64,000 nucleotides of DNA, taken from positions 1 through 64,000 of the forward strand of contig DATJFH010000237.1 of the NCBI GenBank assembly GCA_035495815.1, read 5' to 3'. Positions within the stretch are counted from its first letter, which is position 1, and every line of letters starts with the position of its first letter. This DNA comes from DATJFH01 sp035495815 (lineage in GTDB: Bacteria; Acidobacteriota; Terriglobia; Bryobacterales; Bryobacteraceae). The notes below the pieces were generated by a model. The model saw only the letters and a program-made list of their open reading frames with translations. It was not told where the DNA came from and did no database searches. This document shows, in pieces, positions 15,512-24,814 of this stretch. The position numbers and the translations under genes are program-made.

Positions 15512-16527
15512 CCGGCCAGCGCGGCTTCCAGTTCCCGGTTGAAGAATTCGTCCACCTGTTCCAGAATTTGCGGTCCTTCGTGAGCCCGATAGATCGCGGC
15601 TCGCAGTTTCGACCCGTTGCGGACGCCATGCGTGAAGTAAGTCGTGAATTGCTTCATCTTGCCTACCATGTCTCTTTCTCCGTGCTCGATGAGCATGGAA
15701 AAATAGGTCCGCATCATGTCGTAGCGATCCTGTTCGGAAGGTTGATCGTAACGTCCGGTCTCCAGATATTGTGTGATCTGGCGGAAGATCCATGGATTGG
15801 ACGAGGCGGCGCGGCCGATCATCACCGCGTCGCAGCCGGTCTCTTTCACCATGCGGACGGCATCTTCCGGAGTCAGCACATCGCCGTTGCCGATCACTGG
15901 AATTTTCACGGCTGCCTTCACTTCGGCGATGCGCCGCCAGTCGGCGTGCCCGCTGTAACCCTGCTCGCGCGTCCGGGGATGCAGCGCCACCGCCTGGAGT
16001 CCGCAGTTCTCCGCCATACGCGCCATGTCCACCGCTACCAGTTCCCGGTCGTTCCAACCGGCGCGGAACTTCATGGTGAAGGGAATCGAGATGGCGGCGC
16101 GGACTCTTGTCAGGATCTTTTCCACCAGCGGCAGGTCCCGAAGGCAGCCGGATCCGCCGTTGCATTTTGTCACTTTACTTACCGGACAGCCGAAGTTAAT
16201 GTCCAGGACATCGAAGCCCAGGTCCTCGCAAATGCGCGCCGCGTCCGCCATCACTGCCGGGTCGGCCCCGAACAATTGCGCGGAGATTGGGTGCTCTTCG
16301 GGCGCAAACGCCAGATATTTCAACGTCTTAGTAGGCTTCTTCCGTCCGGCTGAGGCGCTCACGCCGTGGGAGCTGGTGAACTCCGTCATGATGAGCCCGC
16401 AGCCTCCCAGATTGCGGATAAACCGGCGGAATACAGTATCCGTTACGCCCGCCATCGGGGCCAGGACGGTTGCCGGCGCAACCGGTACCGCGCCGATCGA
16501 GAAGGCGGATGGAAAAAAGCTTTTCAT
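15508..16527 (-). CDS. dusB: tRNA-dihydrouridine synthase (DusB-like)
   Basis: 339 residues if started at the ATG at 16527 (MKSFFPSAFS). It reduces specific tRNA uridines with FMN and NADPH. FMN-barrel marks are VLAPMAGVTD near the N-terminus, DINFGCPVSKVTKCNGGSG with the catalytic cysteine, GNGDVLTPEDA and VMIGRAASSNPWIF. An ATG at 16542 is also in frame, but the TACAAT promoter hexamer overlaps it, so it should not be in the mRNA. This is the first gene of the leftward operon that ends with nadD. Confidence 0.92.
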   Translation of the reverse strand: MKSFFPSAFSIGAVPVAPATVLAPMAGVTDTVFRRFIRNLGGCGLIMTEFTSSHGVSASAGRKKPTKTLKYLAFAPEEHPISAQLFGADPAVMADAARICEDLGFDVLDINFGCPVSKVTKCNGGSGCLRDLPLVEKILTRVRAAISIPFTMKFRAGWNDRELVAVDMARMAENCGLQAVALHPRTREQGYSGHADWRRIAEVKAAVKIPVIGNGDVLTPEDAVRMVKETGCDAVMIGRAASSNPWIFRQITQYLETGRYDQPSEQDRYDMMRTYFSMLIEHGERDMVGKMKQFTTYFTHGVRNGSKLRAAIYRAHEGPQILEQVDEFFNRELEAALAG

Positions 16528-16540
16528 GCCCGTTTGTTTC

Positions 16541-16546
16541 ATTGTA
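16541..16546 (-). promoter_or_regulatory. -10 element of the dusB operon overlapping an upstream ATG
   Basis: TACAAT (minus strand, within TACTACAATG) shares two bases with the in-frame ATG at 16540-16542. A transcript from it would begin near 16534 and leave a leader of about seven bases before the ATG at 16527. This argues for the downstream start. Confidence 0.45.
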
Positions 16547-16602
16547 GTATGGCCGAAACGGGAGGCGCTCACCCGGCGTCCAACCATGCGAAGGAACAGC
16601 GT

Positions 16603-17538
16603 ATGAAGATCATTCAGGCGGCAGTACTCGTATTGGTTGGCGCGTTGGGCGCAATGCTGTTTTTCAAGATCAAGACCGGGCCGGAAACCGCGCCCCCGGC
16701 CGCGTCCCTGACGCAGGCGCCTGCGGCTGAGGCGACACCGTCTCCGGTTCGAGCAGAGGCTCCGCCCGCGCCAGCCGAAGTCGAGCGGACGGCCGCCCCT
16801 GAACCTGCCTCCAGGGCGCGACGCGAGCGCAAGCTGGTTTCCGCCTCGCGGCCCAAAGTCGCAGCGTCCACCGCTCCTGCCGCAATCCAGCCGGTTCAGG
16901 AGGCTCAACCCACTCCCAATCCGCCTGCCGCGGCTCCGGCGCCGGCTCCTGCTCCTGTAGCACAACCGCCGGCTCCGGTTGAACCACCCGCGCCTCCGCC
17001 TCCGCCCGCCCGGGAAGTCACCCTGGCTGCAGGCACGCTCCTGCCGGTCCGGCTGGTTGAAACTGTCTCCAGCGACCGCAATCATCCGGGCGACAACTTT
17101 CACGCCAGCCTCTCCGAACCGCTGGTGGTGGACGGACTGGTGATCGCGGAAAAAGGGGCCAGGGCTGAAGGACGGATCGTCGAGACGCAACAGGCGGGCA
17201 AAGTGAAAGGTGTGGCTTCGCTGGCGCTGGAACTGACGCGGCTGCATACTTCCGACGGCCAATCGGTGGCGATCTCGACCGCCAGCTTCACGAAGACAGG
17301 TCCGGAGTCGAAGAGAAGCGACGCCGCCAAGATCGGCGGCGGGGCGGCGCTCGGAGCGATCATCGGCGCGATCGCCGGCGGCGGCAAGGGAGCCGCCATT
17401 GGCGCAGGCGTCGGCGGAGCAGCCGGAACCGGCGCGGTGGTGACCACTCGCGGCAACCCGGCGGTGCTGCCGAGTGAAACCAAGATCAGCTTCCGCCTGG
17501 CCAGTTCGGTAACCATCACCGAAAAACAGCAGCGCTAG
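16603..17538 (+). CDS. Membrane-anchored Pro/Ala-rich protein with glycine-zipper tail
   Basis: 311 residues; AAGGAA lies just before the ATG. Residues about 4-22 form one hydrophobic anchor (AVLVLVGALGAMLFF). Residues about 25-145 are a long Pro/Ala-rich linker able to span the periplasm. The rest is a globular domain (TLAAGTLLPVRLVETVSS; GRIVETQQAGKVKGVASLALE) containing a glycine-zipper stretch at about 245-285 (GGGAALGAIIGAIAGGGKG). The architecture suggests an envelope protein whose C-terminal part sits at the wall or outer membrane. No enzymatic motif is seen and no symbol is given. Confidence 0.65.
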   Translation: MKIIQAAVLVLVGALGAMLFFKIKTGPETAPPAASLTQAPAAEATPSPVRAEAPPAPAEVERTAAPEPASRARRERKLVSASRPKVAASTAPAAIQPVQEAQPTPNPPAAAPAPAPAPVAQPPAPVEPPAPPPPPAREVTLAAGTLLPVRLVETVSSDRNHPGDNFHASLSEPLVVDGLVIAEKGARAEGRIVETQQAGKVKGVASLALELTRLHTSDGQSVAISTASFTKTGPESKRSDAAKIGGGAALGAIIGAIAGGGKGAAIGAGVGGAAGTGAVVTTRGNPAVLPSETKISFRLASSVTITEKQQR

Positions 17539-17590
17539 TCCTCAGGCCGCTGCCGGAGCCTGCCCTTCGTCGGGCCGCCATCGCATGGAA

Positions 17591-17596
17591 TATAAT
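17591..17596 (+). promoter_or_regulatory. -10 element close to the TonB-dependent receptor start
   Basis: A perfect TATAAT lies 11 bases before the ATG at 17608. Transcription would start near 17603, leaving about five leader bases and no Shine-Dalgarno. I see no -35 match. Confidence 0.5.
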
Positions 17597-17607
17597 GGTG
17601 CGCACTG

Positions 17608-20600
17608 ATGCGCACAGGGTCCGCACTCGTTCCACTGCTGCTGTTTCTGGCCGCTTCGCTCCCGGCTCAGCAGACGGAAGCCTCGATCAGCGGCATCGTA
17701 GCCGACGGTCAGGGGGCCGCCATAGCGGGCGCCGAAGTAACCGCCCTCAATCTCGATAATGGCCGCAAAATCACCACCCGCGCCAACGAGACCGGCTTCT
17801 ACTCGCTCCGTCCGCTGCCGATCGGACCTTACAGCGTCGACGTCGGGCACGCCGGATTCCGCCGCTACCAGCGGAATGGTATTGTCCTCAACACGGGACT
17901 GGCGCTGGAATTGAACGTCACTCTCGAACCGGGGGCGGTGACCGAAAGCGTCACCGTCACTGCCGACTCGCCGCTGCTCGACGCCCGCTCCTCGGAAGCC
18001 AGCCAGCTCATCGACTCGAAGACCATCGAGGAGATGCCCATGGGCGACCGCCGTGCGTTGAATATTGTCGAAATCACCGGAGCCGCCGTCTTCGTCCGCA
18101 ACGAGACAGGCGGCTCGCCCACTTTTTCGCTGGCCGGCGGCCGCGTGGCCAGCCAGATGTTCTGGGTGGATGGCGGCGCCGGGCAGAACATGCGCATCGG
18201 CGTCCCCAGCACCAGCTTCGACCCGCCGATCGAGACCCTGCAGGAGATCAAGATCATGGCCAACGGCTTCTCCTCGGAATTCGGAGCCTCGGCCGGCGGC
18301 GTGGTGGTGGCCAATACCAAGTCCGGCTCGAACACGATCAAGGGATCTCTATTCGAATACTTCCGGAATGAAAAGCTGGATGCGCCGAACTTTTTTTCAC
18401 CGGTGATCGACGGCGAGAAGCAGCGTCCCTCGCTGCGGTACAACGTGTTCGGAGGCACGGTCGGCGGACCGGTCCGGCGCGACCGCACCTTCTACTTCGT
18501 CGGCTACGAGGGCTCCCGGCGCGGCGACGGAACCATCCGCACGCTCAACGTGCCTTCGGCGCTCGAGCGCTCCGGTGATTTCTCCCAGACATTCGGCGCC
18601 CGGGGCATCGCCGTCATCTACGATCCAGCCACGACGCGGCGCGAGGGCACGGCCGTGGTCCGCGATCCGGTTCCCGGCAACCGCCTTCCCGGTTCGCGCA
18701 TCGACGCGGTCGCCGGCAGGCTGGTTCCCTTTTTCCCCGCGCCCAACCGTCCCGCCGACGACATCACTGGCGCCAACAACTTCCGCCTTAACGACGTCAA
18801 CCGCACTCGGCGCTTCAACCTCAATGTCAAGCTGGATCACATGCTCGACAGCGCCAACCGGCTCACTTTCCGCTACCTGGTGGTGGATGAGGAGTCGGTT
18901 CGGTCCAGCGTCTATCCCATCCCCGCCGCGGACACCGTCAACCAGACGAACGGCAATACCAAGTTCTATTACGGCGCCTGGACGCGGGTCGTGTCGCCGA
19001 ATGTAATCAACGAACTTCGCGGCACGTACTACACGCGGCGGTTCCGCTCTTATGGACGCGGCGCGGGCGAAGGCTGGCCGGCCAAACTCGGACTCAACGG
19101 CGTCTCCGACGACTTCTTTCCGAACGTCGCCCCAGCCGGCTTTGCCGCTCTTGGTACCGCCAATCAGGACCGGCAGCAGTATCCTATCCGGCAGGCGCAA
19201 CTGGTGGATTCGCTCTCCTGGGTGCGGGGCCGGCAGTCGATCAAGATCGGCGGCGAGATCCGCCCCTCCTTCAATCACGACGTCAATCATCCCACCACAT
19301 CCGGACGCTACGTCTTCAGCAAGGGCTTTTCCGGACTGCCCGGCAACGCCACCACAGGCAGCGGCTTCGCCACCATGCTGTTCGGCACGCCGACCACGTT
19401 CACGACTCAGGAGACGGACGCGCTCGACCGGAAGAGCTGGTATTACGCCGGTTTCCTGCAGAGCGACTGGACCGTGAACCGAGCCCTTACCGTCAATATG
19501 GGGGTGCGCTGGGAAGTGGACACCCCGCTCAGCGACACCAACAACGCCATGAACGGATTCGATCCGCTGGCCATCAATCCCGTTTCGCACAATCCCGGCG
19601 TGGTTCGCTTTCTCGGCCAGAACGGTTTCGACCGGCCTTACGATCCGGACTGGAACAATTTCGGCCCGCGCTTCGGAGTCGCCTGGAGGCCCTTCGGGTG
19701 GAAGAAAACCGTGGTCCGGTCCGGATATGGAATCTTCTTCGCCCATCCCTTCGACCGCAGCGAAGCCAACACCGCCTCGCTGGGCTTCGACCGCTCGGCG
19801 CAGTTGATCCTGCAGGATAACAATCTGGGAGCGCCTTACACGATGGCTGGCGGCATCCCGATTCCCCCGCCCGCCCGGCGCGTTCTCGACGATTCGTTCG
19901 GCGCCGTCGCTCCCGGCGTCACTCCCAATCAGGCGGTCATGTACCTCGAGCCTAACCGGCGCACCGGATATTCGCAGCAGTTCAGCCTGCGCATCCAGCA
20001 TGAGCTACCCGGGCAGATGGCCGTGGAATGGGGCTATATCGGCAACCTGTCGCGTAAGCTTCCGAGCGCCAACCTGCCGACCAACCAGATCCCGCCTGCT
20101 TTGCTCAAGCCCGGCAGCGGAGTCAAAGACCGTCCCTATCCGCAATTCACGCAGGTGACGCTGCTGGGGCCCACGCTCGGAGTGAGCAGCTATCACGCCG
20201 GCGTGCTGAAGCTCGAGAAGCGATTCTCGCGCGGCTTCAATATTCTGGCGACGTACACGTGGTCGAAGTCGCTGGACAACTCCGATTCCGGGGCGGCGCC
20301 GTTCGGAGAAGAGGGAGCTGCCTTTTCCAATTACTACGATCGCCGCCCCGACTGGGGACCCTCGGAGATCGACCTGCGCCACCGCGTAACCTGGAGCTCG
20401 GTTTATCAGCTGCCTTTCGGCAAAGGCCGCCGGTTTCTGGCGAATCACTGGAGCCGGGTTGTCGTCGGAGGCTGGTCCGTCAGCGGCGTGATGGTGGTCC
20501 AGACGGGTGGGCCGGTGACGGTGACCACCCAGACGAATTCCACGTCGGCCAACTCGGCCGGAGCCCTGCGGGCGGACATCCTGCGCGACCCGAACCTGCC

Positions 20601-20910
20601 TTCCGGGGACCGGTCGATTCAACGCTGGTTCGATACTCTGGCCTTCCGTCAGCCGGCTCAGTACACGTTCGGCAACCAGGGCATCGGCCACGTGCGCGCG
20701 CCCCGCATGACCACGGTCAACGGTTCCATCATCCGCACCTTCATTCCCTGGGAGCGCAAGTCGATCCAGTTCCGCGGGGATCTCTTCAACGCCCCGAATC
20801 ATACGAACTTCGGTACCCCGGCTCAGGTTTTCGAAGGCCCGGGCTTCGGCATCATCAACAATGCGCGGCCGGCGCGGCAGGTGCAGCTCGGCCTCAAGAT
20901 CAGCTTTTGA
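17608..20910 (+). CDS. Oar-like TonB-dependent outer-membrane receptor
   Basis: 1100 residues. After a Sec signal ending near LPAQ, residues about 24-110 form a carboxypeptidase-regulatory-like beta domain (ASISGIVADGQGAAIAGAE ... LPIGPYSVDVGHAGF). A plug region follows (about 115-240, VTVTADSPLLDARSSEAS, ASQMFWVDGGAG), and then a long beta-barrel with alternating aromatic strands to the C-terminus (VQLGLKISF, terminal phenylalanine). Such proteins are abundant in Solibacter-type Acidobacteria and take up or bind oligosaccharides or peptides using TonB energy. Cargo is unknown. The LamG gene 13 bases downstream is probably co-transcribed and may belong to the same uptake function. Confidence 0.9.
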   Translation: MRTGSALVPLLLFLAASLPAQQTEASISGIVADGQGAAIAGAEVTALNLDNGRKITTRANETGFYSLRPLPIGPYSVDVGHAGFRRYQRNGIVLNTGLALELNVTLEPGAVTESVTVTADSPLLDARSSEASQLIDSKTIEEMPMGDRRALNIVEITGAAVFVRNETGGSPTFSLAGGRVASQMFWVDGGAGQNMRIGVPSTSFDPPIETLQEIKIMANGFSSEFGASAGGVVVANTKSGSNTIKGSLFEYFRNEKLDAPNFFSPVIDGEKQRPSLRYNVFGGTVGGPVRRDRTFYFVGYEGSRRGDGTIRTLNVPSALERSGDFSQTFGARGIAVIYDPATTRREGTAVVRDPVPGNRLPGSRIDAVAGRLVPFFPAPNRPADDITGANNFRLNDVNRTRRFNLNVKLDHMLDSANRLTFRYLVVDEESVRSSVYPIPAADTVNQTNGNTKFYYGAWTRVVSPNVINELRGTYYTRRFRSYGRGAGEGWPAKLGLNGVSDDFFPNVAPAGFAALGTANQDRQQYPIRQAQLVDSLSWVRGRQSIKIGGEIRPSFNHDVNHPTTSGRYVFSKGFSGLPGNATTGSGFATMLFGTPTTFTTQETDALDRKSWYYAGFLQSDWTVNRALTVNMGVRWEVDTPLSDTNNAMNGFDPLAINPVSHNPGVVRFLGQNGFDRPYDPDWNNFGPRFGVAWRPFGWKKTVVRSGYGIFFAHPFDRSEANTASLGFDRSAQLILQDNNLGAPYTMAGGIPIPPPARRVLDDSFGAVAPGVTPNQAVMYLEPNRRTGYSQQFSLRIQHELPGQMAVEWGYIGNLSRKLPSANLPTNQIPPALLKPGSGVKDRPYPQFTQVTLLGPTLGVSSYHAGVLKLEKRFSRGFNILATYTWSKSLDNSDSGAAPFGEEGAAFSNYYDRRPDWGPSEIDLRHRVTWSSVYQLPFGKGRRFLANHWSRVVVGGWSVSGVMVVQTGGPVTVTTQTNSTSANSAGALRADILRDPNLPSGDRSIQRWFDTLAFRQPAQYTFGNQGIGHVRAPRMTTVNGSIIRTFIPWERKSIQFRGDLFNAPNHTNFGTPAQVFEGPGFGIINNARPARQVQLGLKISF

Positions 20911-20911
20911 A

Positions 20912-20917
20912 AAGGAG
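20912..20917 (+). promoter_or_regulatory. Shine-Dalgarno that points to an AUU start
   Basis: AAGGAG lies directly after the receptor stop codon and six bases before ATT at 20924. No ATG, GTG or TTG follows in the right frame near it, so this site decides the start of the LamG gene. Confidence 0.6.
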
Positions 20918-20923
20918 ATCGAT

Positions 20924-21595
20924 ATTCTCAAAAGAATTTTTCTCGTTTTTCTGTCCCTCCCGCTCCTTCCCGGCGCGGCTGATTCCGAGCTATGGACTTT
21001 CGACAGGACAGATCGGCTGGGCGGCCACCCCACCAAGATTTTGGGACATCCCCGGGTCATCGATACGCCTGCCGGTAAAGCGGCGGAGTTCAACGGAGCC
21101 GGCGATGCGCTGTTCGTCGATACGCATCCCCTGGCCGGCGCCACGACGTTTACGTGGGAAGTGATTTTCCGTCCGGATCACGACGGCAAGCCCGAGCAGC
21201 GGTTCTTTCATCTCCAGGAGCGCGATGCAAAGGGCGCCGACACGGAGAACCGGATGCTGTTCGAGATCCGCATCATCGGCGGCCGCTGGTGTCTCGACAG
21301 CTTCGTCAAGTCGAGCGCCGATTCGCACGCGCTGATGAATCGCCAGAGCCTGCATCCCCTCGACGCCTGGTATCACGCGGCCATGGTGTATGACGGACGC
21401 GAGTTCCGCAATTATGTCAACGGCAAGCTGGACGGCTCGGCGCAGGTCAAGCTGACGCCGCAAGGACAGGGGCGCAGCTCGGCCGGCGTCCGGATCAACC
21501 TGCGCGACTACTTCAAAGGAGCGATCCGGCTATCCCGGACGACCCGGCGCGCGCTGGCGCCGTCGGAGTTTCTGAAGCTGCCCGCGCAAAAATAG
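20924..21595 (+). CDS. Exported LamG/concanavalin-like protein with probable AUU start
   Basis: 223 residues counted from ATT at 20924. The residues right after it (LKRIFLVFLSLPLLPGAADS) form a clean Sec signal peptide, and AAGGAG stands six bases ahead. The only upstream standard start in frame is an ATG at 20861 inside the receptor gene, which would bury the signal behind about 21 charged residues. The mature part is a LamG-type sandwich (TFTWEVIFRPDHDG; LDAWYHAAMVYDGREFRNYVNGK), probably carbohydrate-binding. It sits 13 bases after the TonB-dependent receptor gene. Confidence 0.75.
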   Translation: MLKRIFLVFLSLPLLPGAADSELWTFDRTDRLGGHPTKILGHPRVIDTPAGKAAEFNGAGDALFVDTHPLAGATTFTWEVIFRPDHDGKPEQRFFHLQERDAKGADTENRMLFEIRIIGGRWCLDSFVKSSADSHALMNRQSLHPLDAWYHAAMVYDGREFRNYVNGKLDGSAQVKLTPQGQGRSSAGVRINLRDYFKGAIRLSRTTRRALAPSEFLKLPAQK

Positions 21596-21621
21596 CGGTC
21601 CCGCGGGAGGCTGCGGCGTGC

Positions 21622-23052
21622 TTAAACGCTCAGAAACTTCGACAGCCGTTCCACGTGCCGGCCCGCTTTGGGCGCGATATTCACGTTCTCCAGCGGATCG
21701 TCCTGCAGATCGAAAAGAAGAGGCCCCGCCAGTTTCGCCGCGCCGGCGGCATGGTGGAGGTCCCTCGAGCTGGTGTCGGCGTCGAATCCGCGCACCAGTT
21801 TATACCGGCCGTCGAACGCCATTCGCCACGCGCCGAGTCCGCTCCGCACGGCTTCGCGGTGCTGCCTGGTCTTTCCCTCAAGTAAGCTCTTCATCGACCT
21901 GCTGTCCATCTCGGCAGGCTTCCGGACCGATGCGAATTCGAGGAACGTCGCCGCCAGGTCCATGTGGCTGACCAAAGCGTCGCTCACCACGCCGTCCCGC
22001 ACGCCGGGTCCCGCGATCACCATCGGGACGGCGGCGCTCGCATGATAGGGCAGGACTTTGCCCCATCGGTTGTGATCGCCCAGCATCTCGCCGTGATCGC
22101 TCGAGTAGACCACCAGAGTGTTCTCCAGTTCCCCGCGCTTCTTCAGCTCCTCGAGCAGCCGTCCCACCAGCCGGTCGATGTTCTCCACCATCCCGGTGTA
22201 ATTCTGCCGGATGGCTACGTGCTGGTCGCGTGTGAATTCCCGGCAGCGATTCGGTTGAACGAAATCCCGGCCCCGGACCAGCTTTTCCATCCGCACGGTG
22301 ATGTCCTCGGGATTGTGCGGTCCGGTGAAATTGATCGCCAGGTGCCACGGCTTGCCGCGAGGGAAACGGCTCATGAGCTCGAGCGCATTGGCGGCGATCC
22401 AGTTGTCGCAATAGGCGTCCTCGGGTAGCGGAGTGGGAAAAGTGGCCGCGTAGCCGTCCTTGCGGCGTCTCTTGAAATCGGCGATGTGAGCTGCCGCCAG
22501 CCCGCGCTTGTACAGCATCTCCATGTAGGGATCTTTGGGCGCGGACGCGCCGCTGGTCACTGCGTCCCCCTTCCCGGCATTGTCGATGCCGTCGGAAAAT
22601 CCCCATTCCGGCAGCAGATGCTTCCCGTCCAGGCCCCAGGTAGGACTAGCTTTGTGAAGGTCGATCTTGCCGCACGCGGCCGTGTGATAGCCGCTCTCGC
22701 GCAGCAGCGTGTAATAAGTCTTCTGATCGAGCGGATAATCCTCGGTATTGTCCCGAACCCGGCAGTTCTCGTATTCCTTGCCCGATGCCAGGCAGGCCCG
22801 TGAGGGCGCGCACAGCGGGGACGCCACCACGGCGTTGGTAAACCGCATGCCGCGCTGCGCCAGACGGTCCAGATTCGGCGTCCTGACAGCCAGGTTCTTG
22901 TTGAAACCCGTCCAATCGAACCGGTGCTGATCCGGGAACAACAGGAGAATGTTCGGCCGGGATTTTCCCGGTTGGGCGCCGAGGGTGCGGGGTCCAGGCA
23001 ACGCGCCGCACGCCGCGGCGGCGCTCGTGATCAAGTCTCGACGGGTAATCAT
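21622..23052 (-). CDS. Exported formylglycine-type sulfatase
   Basis: 476 residues with a Tat-like leader (MITRRDLITSAAAACG). The alkaline-phosphatase-superfamily sulfatase domain starts at PNILLLFPDQHRFDW. The active-site motif is CAPSR, with Cys81 as the residue oxidised to formylglycine. Later metal-site segments are YSSDHGEMLGDHNRWGK and AVPMVIAGPG. It should remove sulfate esters from a sulfated carbohydrate or choline-type compound; the substrate cannot be read from sequence. It is the downstream partner of the amidase gene, 54 bases away. Confidence 0.9.
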   Translation of the reverse strand: MITRRDLITSAAAACGALPGPRTLGAQPGKSRPNILLLFPDQHRFDWTGFNKNLAVRTPNLDRLAQRGMRFTNAVVASPLCAPSRACLASGKEYENCRVRDNTEDYPLDQKTYYTLLRESGYHTAACGKIDLHKASPTWGLDGKHLLPEWGFSDGIDNAGKGDAVTSGASAPKDPYMEMLYKRGLAAAHIADFKRRRKDGYAATFPTPLPEDAYCDNWIAANALELMSRFPRGKPWHLAINFTGPHNPEDITVRMEKLVRGRDFVQPNRCREFTRDQHVAIRQNYTGMVENIDRLVGRLLEELKKRGELENTLVVYSSDHGEMLGDHNRWGKVLPYHASAAVPMVIAGPGVRDGVVSDALVSHMDLAATFLEFASVRKPAEMDSRSMKSLLEGKTRQHREAVRSGLGAWRMAFDGRYKLVRGFDADTSSRDLHHAAGAAKLAGPLLFDLQDDPLENVNIAPKAGRHVERLSKFLSV

Positions 23053-23106
23053 TTGCCTGGCCAGTTTAACATCTCGCGGCGTAATGCGGCGCGCAGGAGC
23101 CGCTGC

Positions 23107-24807
23107 CTACGGCGCACCAGGCGGGGGGATGCGCCGTTTGGTGGCCTGCTCGAACGCATATCCCAGTTCGATCAGTCTTGGCTCGGCGCAAGCCATGCCC
23201 GTGAAGCTGACCCCGACCGGCCGCGAGCGCGCTTTGAACTCGTCCGGAAAGGCATCCGTGGGGGCGTTGGGCACGGATCCGAAGGGCACGATTACGGTTG
23301 GGTACCCGGGTTTGGCGGCGATGGAAGCTCCGCTGGCGGCCGGAAACAGCAGGGCGTCCAGACGCTGGCTCTTCATCACTTCATCGATGCCGTGCGCGCC
23401 GCCCAGCCGGATGTCTTTGGCGCGGTCGGCTTCGTACCGCGCTCGGTCCGCATCGAGGTCCATCTCGTCCGATACGTCCAGATTCGACTGCCCGTATTTG
23501 ATCGAGCCGGCCCGTGTGTGGGCCAGATTCCATTCCCGCAGCTCGCGGAGCGATTTGACCGGCGCCGAGGGTCCGAGAGTAGCCAGCCAGGAGTTGAAGT
23601 CGCGCTTCATGCCGTATTTGAAATCGATGGAGCAATCCCCGTCCTTACCTTTGCCCTTGGAGGCGCCGCCGCAGGTGCTCCATAAGAGAATGTTGTTCGC
23701 CGGATTCGGGTCGGTCACGCTCGGGATGTCCGCCGGATCGACGATCACGGCGCCCTGCCTTTTCAGAATGACGATCGCTTCGGCCATCAATCTGGCTTCG
23801 TCTTCCTCCAGTCCGCCGCGCGGCTCCGTGTCGCCGGGCGCAGTCGTCTTGTCAAAGTAAAATGCGCGGGGGATGCCGATGCGCGCGCCGGCCAGGGAGT
23901 TCTTCTTCAGGAACTTCGTATAGTCGTGGCCGGGAGGCGCTGCGCACCGGCTCGTCGCCGGATCGTGCGGATCCGGGTTCTCGCCTTCGAGAACGCCCAG
24001 CAGAATAGCTGCGTCAGCGACGGTTTTCGCCATCGGGCCGGCGGTGTCCTGATCGGCGGTGATCGGGATGACGCCGTAGCGGCTGACCCGTCCCACGGTG
24101 GGCTTTATTCCCGCCAGCATGTTCTGGTTCGAGGGGCTCAGGATGGACCCGGAGGTTTCCGTGCCGACGTTGGCTGCCCAGAAGTTCGCCGCCGTGCCGA
24201 TTCCCGAGCTCGACCCGCCCGTGTTGAGCGCCGGCCTCCCGTCGAAGAACTTTTCCCGCGGGTCGCGCCGCGGATCGTACGGATTGAACCCGAAGCCGCC
24301 GACCGCGTTGTAGTTGCCCGGCATCGGCGTCGGCCCGCCGGCCACCCAGTTGGCCAGCTCCGTCATGCCGGTCTTGGCGAGGATGATCGCGCCGCCGGCG
24401 CGGAGGTTCCGGGTGAGCGTTGCTTCATACGGGGGAGTGTAGCCGGCAAACGCGAGAGCGCCACCCGTGGTTGGAAGGCTCGTCGTGTGGATATTATCTT
24501 TGAGCGCGATGGGGATGCCGTGCAGCGGCCCGCGAATCCTGCCGCGGGCTCGCTCGCGATCCAGTTCGTCGGCCTCCTCGAGCGCCTTCGGATTCACGGC
24601 CAGCGTCGCATGGAGGCGGTCATTGTACATGGCGATGCGTAAGAGGTACTGCTCCACCAGCTCCCGCGATGTCACGCGCTTTTTCCGAAGCGCCTCCTGC
24701 ATCTGCGGGACGGAGGCTTCCACCACGTTGAATTTGGCGCGAGTCCGGGATTGCGCCGGAAAAGCGGCCAGGCCGGCGATCGCGGCAAGTGTCAGAAAAA
24801 GTTTCAT
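23107..24807 (-). CDS. Exported amidase (amidase-signature family)
   Basis: 566 residues with a Sec signal (MKLFLTLAAIAGLAAFPAQS). The Ser-cisSer-Lys triad is complete: Lys103 in ALKDN, the GGSSSG loop near 197-202, and the nucleophile Ser221 in GTETSGS. The signature around residues 195-230 is typical of amidases acting on small or peptide amides. An inserted region at about 330-430 includes a lysine/glycine patch. It lies eight bases after the serine hydrolase gene and 54 bases before the sulfatase gene on the same strand, so these exported hydrolases may share one transcript. Confidence 0.9.
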   Translation of the reverse strand: MKLFLTLAAIAGLAAFPAQSRTRAKFNVVEASVPQMQEALRKKRVTSRELVEQYLLRIAMYNDRLHATLAVNPKALEEADELDRERARGRIRGPLHGIPIALKDNIHTTSLPTTGGALAFAGYTPPYEATLTRNLRAGGAIILAKTGMTELANWVAGGPTPMPGNYNAVGGFGFNPYDPRRDPREKFFDGRPALNTGGSSSGIGTAANFWAANVGTETSGSILSPSNQNMLAGIKPTVGRVSRYGVIPITADQDTAGPMAKTVADAAILLGVLEGENPDPHDPATSRCAAPPGHDYTKFLKKNSLAGARIGIPRAFYFDKTTAPGDTEPRGGLEEDEARLMAEAIVILKRQGAVIVDPADIPSVTDPNPANNILLWSTCGGASKGKGKDGDCSIDFKYGMKRDFNSWLATLGPSAPVKSLRELREWNLAHTRAGSIKYGQSNLDVSDEMDLDADRARYEADRAKDIRLGGAHGIDEVMKSQRLDALLFPAASGASIAAKPGYPTVIVPFGSVPNAPTDAFPDEFKARSRPVGVSFTGMACAEPRLIELGYAFEQATKRRIPPPGAP

Positions 24808-24814
24808 ATCCCGT

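Noticed and set aside
18397..20001. 534-codon minus-strand open frame opposite the TonB-dependent receptor
   Set aside because: No recognisable motif; produced by codon bias of the receptor gene.
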